Positions 1 through 5,796 of a stretch of 18,215 bases of DNA are shown piece after piece (the stretch's first letter is position 1; each line of letters begins with the position of its first letter). Source of the stretch: DAOTZS01 sp034434335 (GTDB taxonomy: Bacteria; Chloroflexota; Anaerolineae; CG2-30-64-16). A program made the translations under genes and the position numbers. The notes beneath the pieces are model-generated. The model searched no databases. It was not told the DNA's origin and was given only the letters and a program-made list of their open reading frames with translations. Location: contig DAOTZS010000204.1 in the NCBI GenBank assembly GCA_034434335.1, forward strand, positions 1-18,215. The letters are read 5' to 3'.

Positions 1-3000
1 TGGGGGTATCTTTGCCGGCCACCTCATCCTGGCCACTCGCGCTTTGGGCCGGCACAGGTTCAAGGCGGACAACGCGCATGCGTTCTCGCACCACCCACTT
101 CAGCCACTCGCGCAGGCAGACGATGCGCGCCATCTCATCGGCCTTTTCGCGCTCTGCCAGGGGCCGCTCGTCCCCAGGGAAGACCAGCAGGGCGTCCGGG
201 TCATAGCCCTGGGGTTCCTCGGCCAGCCATTCCCGCAACACGGCCCGGCGGGCATACGCGGTATCGTGATACACCCGTTCGGGGTCATAACCGCGCTCAC
301 CCAGCCACTCAGCCAGGTACAGGGCGCGCACTTCATTATCGTCGAGGAAATCCTCCTCATTATAGCCGCGCTCCTTGACCCAATCCCAGGCCCGTTTGGT
401 GGCCTTCTCCCAGGCCCGGTCGGCCAGCCAGGCCCGTGCCAGCTCAGCCTCGATCTCGTGCTCGCGCGCGCCATCGAAGACCGGGCTCTCCACCCGGAAG
501 CCCAGGCGTTGGGCAGCCCACCCCAGGTGGGTCTCCAGCACCTGTCCAATGTTCATGCGGGCGGGCACCCCAAGCGGGTTAAGGATGATGTCAACAGGGG
601 TGCCATCGGGCAAGAACGGCATATCCTCCACGGGCACGATCTTGGAGATGACCCCCTTGTTGCCGTGCCGGCCGGCCATTTTGTCCCCTTCCATGATCTT
701 GCGGCGCTGTGCCACGCTGACCCGCACCATGCGTTCGACACCCGCCGGCAGGTCGCGATGTTCCTCGCGGCTGAACTCTTTGATATCTACGACTTTGCCA
801 TATTCCCCATGGGGCAGGCGCAGGCTGGAGTCCTTCACCTCGCGCGCCTTTTCGCCAAAGATGGCCCGCAAGAGCTTCTCCTCGGGACTCAGTTCGGTTT
901 CACCCTTTGGCGTAATCTTGCCCACCAGGATGTCCCCTGGGGAGACAACAGCCCCGACCCGGACAATGCCATGCTCATCAAGGTCTTTCAGCGCGTCTTC
1001 GCCCACATTGGGGATGTCCCGTGTGATCTCCTCAGGGCCAAGCTTGGTATCGCGCGCTTCCACCTCATGTTTTTCGATATGGATGGAGGTGTATTTATCC
1101 TCATGCAGCAGACGTTCGCTGATGAGGATGGCGTCTTCGTAGTTGCCCCCCTCCCAGCTCAGGAAGGCGACCAGGACATTCTGACCCAAGGCCATCTCCC
1201 CCATGTCGGTGGAGCTGGAATCGGCCAACACCTGGCCCTTCTCCACGCGATCCCCTTTGACCACCACAGGGCGCTGGTCAATACAGGTACTCTGGTTGGA
1301 GCGCTGATACTTGCGCAGCTTGTAGGTGCGGCGCACACCACTGTCTTCCAGGACAACGATCTCGTCGCTACAGGCGCGCACCACCTCGCCGGCATTAATG
1401 GCCACAATCACCTGGCCCGAGTCCACGGCAGCCTGGCGCTCGATCCCGGTCCCCACAATGGGGGCCTCGGGGCGGAGGAGGGGCACGGCCTGGCGTTGCA
1501 TGTTGGAGCCCATCAGCGCCCGGTTGGCATCGTCATGCTCCAGGAAGGGGATGAGGGCAGCCGACACCGAGACGATCTGCTTGGGCGAGACATCCATGTA
1601 GTCGATATGGTCCGGCGTCTCGAAAAGGAACTGCTGATTGCGCCGTACCGAGATGCGTGACTCGGTGAAGTGACCATCCCCATCTGTATGGGCATTGGCC
1701 TGAGCAATCGAATGGCGGTCCTCCTCATCGGCTGATAGGAAAACGATCTCGTTGGTCACTTCGGGGACGATACGCACTTCGGGCAAGACATCTCCCAGCT
1801 CTGCGATGCGATTGGCAAGAGCCTCGTCCACCTTGGTGCCGGGTTCGGCGATAACAGTGCCATCGGGGAGCGCGATCCGCTCACGCAAGGTCTTGCCCAC
1901 CAGAGCAGCAGGCTGATTGGGCACCCGGTTCAGCACCCGACGATAAGGGGTCTCAATAAAGCCGAACTCGTTGATCCGAGCATAGGTAGCCAGGGAGCCG
2001 ATCAAGCCAATGTTGGGACCTTCAGGGGTCTCGATCGGGCAGATGCGGCCATAATGGCTGTTGTGCACATCGCGCACGTCGAAGCCGGCCCTCTCCCGTC
2101 GCAGGCCACCTGGCCCCAAGGCGCTCAGGCGCCGCTTGTGAGTCAGCTCTGCCAGCGGGTTTGTCTGATCCATGAACTGGCTGAGCTGGGAGCCGCCGAA
2201 GAACTCGCGCATGGCTGCCACCACAGGTCGGATGTTGATCAAAGAAAGGGGGGTCACCTGTTCGGAGTCGCGAATAGACATGCGCTCACGTACGACCCGC
2301 TCCATGCGCAGCAAACCGACGCGCAGTTGATTCTGGATCAGCTCCCCTACAGTCTTGACCCGCCGGTTGCCCAGGTGGTCAATGTCATCTTCGCCCTCGA
2401 CGCCGTTGTTGATCTGGATCATGTGCCTGATGACGGCCACCAGGTCTTCGTTGGTCAGCGTACGGTGGGACAGGGGCACATTGAGCTCCAGCCGGCGATT
2501 GAGCTTATAGCGGCCAACCTTGCCCAGATCATAACGTCGTGGGGCAAAGATCAGGTTCTGCATGAAGTTGCGGGCATTATCCAACGTAGGTGGGTCGCCG
2601 GGGCGCAGCTTCTTGTAGAACTCCAGCAAAGCCGCTTCCACACCCTTTGCGGAATCTGCCCGCTCAGGGGTACGGGTGGGATCACGTTCCAGAGTACTGG
2701 CAATATAGGAATGCTCGGGCTCGTTATCCACGTCGGCGAACAGCTCCAGGATCTCCTCGTCGGAGCCATAGCCAACAGCGCGCAGGAGCACCGTCACCGG
2801 CAGCTTGCGCTTGCGATCCACCTTCACCGAGATGACATCGCGCTTGCTGGTCTCAAACTCCAGCCAGGCCCCGCGGTTGGGGATCAGCTTGGCAAAGCAC
2901 AGGCGGCGATCGGTGGCCCGATCCTCTTCCACGGTGAAATAAACACCTGGCGAACGGATTAACTGGCTCACCACAACCCGCTCGGCGCCGTTGATAATGA

Positions 3001-3421
3001 AGGTGCCGTTCTCGGTCATCAAGGGAAAGTCTCCCATGAAAACACTCTGGACGGAGACCTCCCCCGTTTCGCGGTTGATAAGCTTGACGCGCACCCAAAG
3101 CGGCGCGGAGTATGTCATGTCCCGATCGCGGCACTGCAGCTCAGAGTATTTAGGCTCGCCAAACCAAAAGCCATAGGCCTTCGCCTCTTCCTCCTTGCTC
3201 TTTGGTGGTTCGGGCAAAGGGGTCGAGGCAAAATGGAGCTCGAGGTTCTTGTTGAAGCTAACAATAGGCGAAATCTCCTCGAATAGCTCCTGCAGGCCTT
3301 CGGTTTGAAACCAGCGAAATGAGTCTAACTGTACCTCGATGAGCCGCGGCAGTTCGTAAACATTCGCAATACGGGCGTATGACTTGCGCGCGACACCGTT
3401 GCTATTGGTTCGGAGATACAT
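1..3421 (-). CDS. rpoB: DNA-directed RNA polymerase subunit beta (C-terminus cut by window edge)
   Basis: Beta subunit of RNA polymerase, part of the catalytic centre and the rifampicin site. The frame is open from ATG at 3421 to the left edge (1140 complete codons, no stop). The rifampicin region is clear at about residues 405-440: GSQLSQFMDQTNPLAEL, then THKRRLSALGPGG, then RDVHNSHYGRICPIETPEGPN; the residues matching E. coli D516, H526 and S531 are unchanged. Further on come DDANRALMGSNMQRQAVPLL, SWEGGNYEDAILISE, TPKGETELSPEEKLLRAIFG, the active-site stretch GDKMAGRHGNKGVISK, and LNPLGVPARMNIGQVLETHLG. The last ~146 visible residues, after FDGAREHEIEAEL, match no conserved RpoB block and form a large insertion (separate entry). 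The start is fixed by TAAGGAG 12 nt upstream. No rplL lies upstream, and the gene has its own promoter, divergent from the dcw operon. Identity is certain; the 3' end lies outside the window. Confidence 0.98.
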   Translation of the reverse strand, partial: MYLRTNSNGVARKSYARIANVYELPRLIEVQLDSFRWFQTEGLQELFEEISPIVSFNKNLELHFASTPLPEPPKSKEEEAKAYGFWFGEPKYSELQCRDRDMTYSAPLWVRVKLINRETGEVSVQSVFMGDFPLMTENGTFIINGAERVVVSQLIRSPGVYFTVEEDRATDRRLCFAKLIPNRGAWLEFETSKRDVISVKVDRKRKLPVTVLLRAVGYGSDEEILELFADVDNEPEHSYIASTLERDPTRTPERADSAKGVEAALLEFYKKLRPGDPPTLDNARNFMQNLIFAPRRYDLGKVGRYKLNRRLELNVPLSHRTLTNEDLVAVIRHMIQINNGVEGEDDIDHLGNRRVKTVGELIQNQLRVGLLRMERVVRERMSIRDSEQVTPLSLINIRPVVAAMREFFGGSQLSQFMDQTNPLAELTHKRRLSALGPGGLRRERAGFDVRDVHNSHYGRICPIETPEGPNIGLIGSLATYARINEFGFIETPYRRVLNRVPNQPAALVGKTLRERIALPDGTVIAEPGTKVDEALANRIAELGDVLPEVRIVPEVTNEIVFLSADEEDRHSIAQANAHTDGDGHFTESRISVRRNQQFLFETPDHIDYMDVSPKQIVSVSAALIPFLEHDDANRALMGSNMQRQAVPLLRPEAPIVGTGIERQAAVDSGQVIVAINAGEVVRACSDEIVVLEDSGVRRTYKLRKYQRSNQSTCIDQRPVVVKGDRVEKGQVLADSSSTDMGEMALGQNVLVAFLSWEGGNYEDAILISERLLHEDKYTSIHIEKHEVEARDTKLGPEEITRDIPNVGEDALKDLDEHGIVRVGAVVSPGDILVGKITPKGETELSPEEKLLRAIFGEKAREVKDSSLRLPHGEYGKVVDIKEFSREEHRDLPAGVERMVRVSVAQRRKIMEGDKMAGRHGNKGVISKIVPVEDMPFLPDGTPVDIILNPLGVPARMNIGQVLETHLGWAAQRLGFRVESPVFDGAREHEIEAELARAWLADRAWEKATKRAWDWVKERGYNEEDFLDDNEVRALYLAEWLGERGYDPERVYHDTAYARRAVLREWLAEEPQGYDPDALLVFPGDERPLAEREKADEMARIVCLREWLKWVVRERMRVVRLEPVPAQSASGQDEVAGKDTP
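2..439 (-). other. RpoB insertion domain with ~26-residue repeats
   Basis: In frame within rpoB. It follows the conserved FDGAREHEIEAEL and stands where E. coli RpoB has only a short linker before LYDGRTGE. At least ~130 additional residues are present and the LYDGRTGE block is not reached before the window edge. The segment is rich in W, E, R and Y and looks helical. It shows repeats: WVKERGYNEED, then EWLGERGYDPER, then EWLAEEPQGYDPD, then EWLKWVV. The first two Trp-to-Trp steps are 25 and 26 residues, each with a pattern like W-L-x-E-R-G-Y-D-P-E followed by R-x-x-x-L-x-E-W. The far end (PVPAQSASGQDEVAGKDTP) looks like a flexible linker. Function unknown; by position it should project from the surface of the beta C-terminal region (inference). 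Confidence 0.75.
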
Positions 3422-3433
3422 ATGAAGAGCTCA

Positions 3434-3440
3434 CTCCTTA
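3434..3440 (-). promoter_or_regulatory. rpoB ribosome binding site
   Basis: TAAGGAG on the - strand, 12 nt before the ATG at 3421. It decides the rpoB start. It directly follows the T tract of the upstream terminator-like hairpin, so termination and translation initiation signals are packed together. Confidence 0.8.
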
Positions 3441-3441
3441 C

Positions 3442-3475
3442 AAAAAGCAAAAAGCCAAGTCCTGGCGCGACTTGG
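3442..3475 (-). terminator. Intrinsic-terminator-like hairpin in the rpoB leader (candidate attenuator)
   Basis: On the - strand a perfect 7-bp stem, CCAAGTC (3475-3469) with GACTTGG (3461-3455) and a 7-nt loop, is followed by TTTTTGCTTTTTG. It lies between the rpoB promoter (3560-3588) and the rpoB start, and no gene on that strand ends here. It is therefore better read as a leader attenuator than as the terminator of an upstream gene. A possible competing pair exists: GGTGTA (- strand, 3535-3530) can pair with TACACC (3479-3474), which overlaps the first two bases of the stem. The hairpin is seen directly; the regulatory role is inferred. Confidence 0.65.
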
Positions 3476-3559
3476 TGTATCTCGATCGCTAAGAGCGCGG
3501 GGTATAAGAGACCTTCCCTGAAACCACTCTACACCCGACCTTCCGACAAGCAATTGGTA

Positions 3560-3588
3560 ATCATACCCAAAAGCCAACCTCCTGTCAA
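3560..3588 (-). promoter_or_regulatory. rpoB promoter (sigma-70 type)
   Basis: On the - strand, TTGACA (3588-3583), a 17-bp spacer, then TATGAT (3565-3560). The -35 is perfect and the -10 has one mismatch. The predicted start near 3553 gives a leader of about 130 nt before rpoB. Confidence 0.85.
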
Positions 3589-3664
3589 ATCAGGCGTTCG
3601 TGTCGCGCGAGTGTTCGTCCCTCCGAGCCGTCACATTATAGTCTACCAAAAAATCCAACCTTAA

Positions 3665-3686
3665 AATTTGGTGTTTTTCCCAAATT
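3665..3686. repeat. Inverted repeat between the divergent promoters
   Basis: AATTTGG (3665-3671), an 8-bp spacer, then CCAAATT (3680-3686); the arms match perfectly. It lies 5 bp upstream of the mraZ -35 and upstream of the rpoB promoter, a position suited to a dimeric regulator. It could also be chance in a locally AT-rich stretch. Confidence 0.4.
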
Positions 3687-3691
3687 AGGAC

Positions 3692-3720
3692 TAGACAGGG
3701 CAGGCGGAATGCATTACAAT
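3692..3720 (+). promoter_or_regulatory. mraZ (dcw operon) promoter
   Basis: TAGACA (3692-3697), a 17-bp spacer, then TACAAT (3715-3720); each hexamer is one base from consensus. It should start transcription near 3727, within the MraZ repeats, giving a leader of about 84 nt. It is the only strong + strand promoter seen in front of the cluster. Confidence 0.85.
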
Positions 3721-3754
3721 GGGGCGCAGTGGGAAAAAGTGGAGTAAGGTGGAG
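3720..3754 (+). promoter_or_regulatory. MraZ operator (four TGGRR direct repeats, 10-bp period)
   Basis: TGGGG at 3720, TGGGA at 3730, TGGAG at 3740 and TGGAG at 3750, each separated by 5 nt, so one per helical turn on the same face. MraZ in E. coli is known to bind TGGGN repeats of this spacing upstream of its own gene. Here the array begins at the last base of the -10 and covers the predicted transcription start, which suits autorepression. Four units are present; the two downstream ones have A in place of the third G. Confidence 0.85.
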
Positions 3755-3810
3755 TCATAGTCTTTTCCAGTCTGTATCTCCTCAGTTCGGCTCGCACCAG
3801 GGACGGCAAG

Positions 3811-4254
3811 ATGTTCAGCGGCGAAGACGAACACACGATGGACTCCAAGGGCCGCGTTTTCATCCCGGTCAAACACCGTGAAGAGCTGGGAGACGTCGTG
3901 TTCATCGGCCGTGGCATGGACGGCCAGATCAATGTCTATCCTAAGCGGGTGTGGGAGAGCATGGCCAGGCGTCTCGACGAGGAGGACCAGGCGGATGACA
4001 CAATCCGCAACACCCGTCGTTTCCTGTTCGCAGCCAATGAATGCGAGCTGGACCGCCAGGGGCGCATCCTGATCCCGCCAACCATGCGCAGTTATGCCGG
4101 CCTTGGTACCGATGTGGTGATCATCGGCAACAAAGACCGCCTGGAGATCTGGAGCCGGGAGCGCTGGGAGGAGAATTGCAGGCAGGTGCTCGCTAACGCC
4201 AGCCGCAAGAACGATGACACTGAGGCGATACGCAAAGTGGGGCTGAGTCTCTAA
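3811..4254 (+). CDS. mraZ: Transcriptional regulator MraZ
   Basis: A 147-residue DNA-binding protein, the usual first gene of dcw clusters, which represses its own operon. It has two SpoVT/AbrB-type half-domains: MFSGEDEHTMDSKGRVFIP at the N-terminus (family form MFxGxxxHxxDxKGRxxIP) and CELDRQGRILIPPTMRSYAG at about residues 80-98. The ATG at 3811 is preceded by AGGGA at 7 nt and gives the standard family N-terminus. A matching operator lies 57-91 bp upstream. rsmH starts 3 nt after the TAA, so the two are probably translationally coupled. Length is normal and there is nothing anomalous. Confidence 0.97.
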   Translation: MFSGEDEHTMDSKGRVFIPVKHREELGDVVFIGRGMDGQINVYPKRVWESMARRLDEEDQADDTIRNTRRFLFAANECELDRQGRILIPPTMRSYAGLGTDVVIIGNKDRLEIWSRERWEENCRQVLANASRKNDDTEAIRKVGLSL

Positions 4255-4257
4255 CCT

Positions 4258-5172
4258 GTGGAGCATGTCCCCGTCCTGCTGGCCGAAACGATAGCAGCCC
4301 TGCAGCTAAGCCCTGATGCCAGGTGCATTGATGGCACTGTGGGGGGCGGAGGGCATGCAGAGGCACTTTTAAAGGCAACGGCACCGAACGGTCGGTTACT
4401 GGGGCTCGATGCCGACCCCAAGGCCATTGAGGTGGCCAGGCTCCGTCTGGCTCCCTTTGGAGAGCGCGCAGTACTGGTCCAAGGTAGTTTTGAACAGCTC
4501 AGTTCCCTGGCCACCCTCTATGGCTTTACGGCCGTGGATGCTATCGTGCTGGACCTGGGGGTATCTTCCCTACAACTGGCAGACGCCGGCCGTGGCTTTA
4601 GCTTTCAGGCAGCGGGGCCTCTTGACATGCGCTTCGATCCCCACAACCCGCTGACCGCAGAAGAGATTGTCAACACATGGAAGGAAGAGGAGCTCGCGGA
4701 CATTATCTATCGCTATGGGGAGGAACCGCGAGCCCGACGTATTGCCAGGGCCATTGTGGCCGCCAGACCTCTTCACACAACGCTGGCCCTGGCAGAGGTG
4801 GTTAGCCGGGCAGTGGGAGGGCGCTCGGGACGTATTCATCCGGCAACCAAGGTATTTCAAGCCCTTCGCATCCGGGTTAATAACGAGTTGGCTGCCTTGG
4901 AGGCTGTGTTGCCTCAGGCAATCGCTCTGCTGGTCAGCGGTGGCCGGCTGGCTGTTATCACCTTCCATTCGCTGGAGGACCGGATCGTCAAACACTTTAT
5001 GCAGCAGGAGGCGCGGGATTGCATCTGCCCACCCGGCCTGCCCACCTGTGGCTGCGGACATCGGGCTGTGTTACGGATCGTCACCTCCAGGCCAATCCGG
5101 CCCAGCTCTGCCGAGGTGGAGCGCAACCCTCGCAGCCGCAGTGCAAAGTTGCGGGTCGCTGAGAAACTCTAG
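4258..5172 (+). CDS. rsmH: 16S rRNA (cytosine1402-N4)-methyltransferase RsmH
   Basis: SAM-dependent methyltransferase acting on C1402 in the decoding centre of 16S rRNA; formerly mraW. It is 304 residues long, near the family norm. Motifs: EHVPVLLAETIAAL at the N-terminus, the SAM-binding GTVGGGGHAEALL, LLGLDADPKAIEVA, DAIVLDLGVSSLQLADAGRG, FSFQAAGPLDMRFDP, RYGEEPRARRIARAI, HPATKVFQALRIRVNNEL and AVITFHSLEDRIVKHFM. GTG at 4258 is chosen because it yields the canonical EHVPVLL start; no strong Shine-Dalgarno precedes it, and expression probably depends on coupling to mraZ (3-nt gap). A Cys-rich C-terminal stretch (CICPPGLPTCGCG) is typical of the family. The next gene is displaced by an inserted element. 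Confidence 0.97.
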   Translation: MEHVPVLLAETIAALQLSPDARCIDGTVGGGGHAEALLKATAPNGRLLGLDADPKAIEVARLRLAPFGERAVLVQGSFEQLSSLATLYGFTAVDAIVLDLGVSSLQLADAGRGFSFQAAGPLDMRFDPHNPLTAEEIVNTWKEEELADIIYRYGEEPRARRIARAIVAARPLHTTLALAEVVSRAVGGRSGRIHPATKVFQALRIRVNNELAALEAVLPQAIALLVSGGRLAVITFHSLEDRIVKHFMQQEARDCICPPGLPTCGCGHRAVLRIVTSRPIRPSSAEVERNPRSRSAKLRVAEKL

Positions 5173-5190
5173 AAGTATGCCTGTCCTCAA

Positions 5191-5198
5191 AAGAGGTC
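5191..5198 (+). repeat. Left target-site duplication of the MITE-like element
   Basis: AAGAGGTC directly abuts the left terminal repeat. The matching copy CAGAGGTC at 5362-5369 abuts the right end; 7 of 8 bases agree. The sequence contains the AGAGG that serves as the ftsL ribosome binding site on the right side. Confidence 0.7.
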
Positions 5199-5361
5199 GT
5201 AACTATTCAGCGGTGACTGGAAGTCACCCTTTTTGGGCCTGCGGCCAGTGGTCGGCCTTCGCCGACCACTCTCATGATGCATACATGAAGGGTGTCGGCG
5301 GAGGCCGACACCCGGCACGAAGTGCCCAGGAGGGGCGATTTCAATCGGCCTGAATAGTTAC
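5199..5361. mobile_element. Palindromic MITE-like element (163 bp, IS66-type ends)
   Basis: The ends are a perfect 12-bp inverted repeat, GTAACTATTCAG (5199-5210) and CTGAATAGTTAC (5350-5361), flanked by near-identical 8-bp direct repeats. Ends starting GTAA with 8-bp target duplications are the hallmark of the IS66 family, so a non-autonomous IS66-related element is the best reading (inference). The whole element is one long imperfect palindrome centred on ATGCAT near 5280. The arms also fold locally: GGTGACT/AGTCACC (5212-5228), AGTGGTCGGC/GCCGACCACT (5247-5270), GGGTGTCGGC/GCCGACACCC (5290-5313), GGCAC/GTGCC (5314-5326). The two long hairpins are inverted copies of each other, matching at 15 of 16 core bases. 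No plausible gene lies inside. It sits between rsmH and ftsL, which would be only ~30 nt apart without it. Confidence 0.8.
5212..5234 (+). terminator. Terminator-like hairpin inside the MITE-like element
   Basis: A perfect 7-bp stem GGTGACT-GGA-AGTCACC is followed by CTTTTT on the + strand, so it could stop part of the mraZ-rsmH transcript before ftsL. The T run is short and occurs only in the left arm; the right arm has CCTCC at the matching place. Strength cannot be judged by eye. Confidence 0.45.
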
Positions 5362-5369
5362 CAGAGGTC
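5362..5369 (+). repeat. Right target-site duplication carrying the ftsL ribosome binding site
   Basis: CAGAGGTC follows the right terminal repeat. Its AGAGG lies 6 nt before the ftsL ATG at 5374 and is the only Shine-Dalgarno for that gene, so the duplication preserved a working site after insertion. Confidence 0.7.
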
Positions 5370-5373
5370 AACC

Positions 5374-5796
5374 ATGCTCAACCGCACTACTCTACCGATC
5401 ACATTGCCTCACCATAGCGACACGCCCCTGCGCCACCAGTGGCTCGCCGAGCCTACAACCGGACTGGTTCGGTTCCTCCTGGTGCTGGTCCTGGCCAGCG
5501 CATTGACCTGTGTTTACGTCTGGCAGGCCAGCACGATCGCAGCGGTCGAGCATGACACCACCCGCCTGCGCCTGCGCCTGGCCGAGCTGGAGCGCCAAAA
5601 CACCAGCTTGATGCTGCAACTGGCTCAGTGGAATGCCCCAGCCTACATCGAGGCTCAGGCACGCCAGCAGGGGATGACCCCCGTCCGGCAACCGCGCTAC
5701 GTGAGCCTGGAGGATGTTTCTGACACCCTCTCCGACTCTCAGCCGGCCTGGGGTGGGGTTGAACAAATCGTGTGGCAATGGTGGTCAACCCGATGA
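5374..5796 (+). CDS. ftsL: FtsL-like cell division protein (septum formation initiator type)
   Basis: A 140-residue bitopic membrane protein at the place of ftsL between rsmH and ftsI. It has a cytoplasmic N-tail (residues 1-30), one membrane segment (about 31-50, LVRFLLVLVLASALTCVYVW), then an extracytoplasmic coiled coil (about 53-86, with TTRLRLRLAELERQNTSLML). The conserved-type patch PAYIEAQARQQGM (89-101) resembles the FtsL/DivIC end of coil. The C-tail is Trp-rich. FtsL links FtsQ/DivIB and DivIC to FtsW-FtsI at the septum (family knowledge). The call rests on topology and position because FtsL sequences diverge strongly. The start is set by AGAGG at 6 nt. It overlaps ftsI by 4 nt (ATGA). 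Its upstream region is the inserted palindromic element, which may lower its transcription relative to rsmH. Confidence 0.8.
   Translation: MLNRTTLPITLPHHSDTPLRHQWLAEPTTGLVRFLLVLVLASALTCVYVWQASTIAAVEHDTTRLRLRLAELERQNTSLMLQLAQWNAPAYIEAQARQQGMTPVRQPRYVSLEDVSDTLSDSQPAWGGVEQIVWQWWSTR

Noticed and set aside
44..2962. Long open frames on the + strand (44-1660 and 2054-2962)
   Set aside because: They are antisense to rpoB, whose conserved motifs are continuous on the - strand; the translated + strand products resemble no family.
3635..3640. TATAAT on the - strand as a second rpoB promoter
   Set aside because: A perfect -10 but no convincing -35 at 16-18 bp (TAAGGT or TTAAGG); kept only as a possibility.
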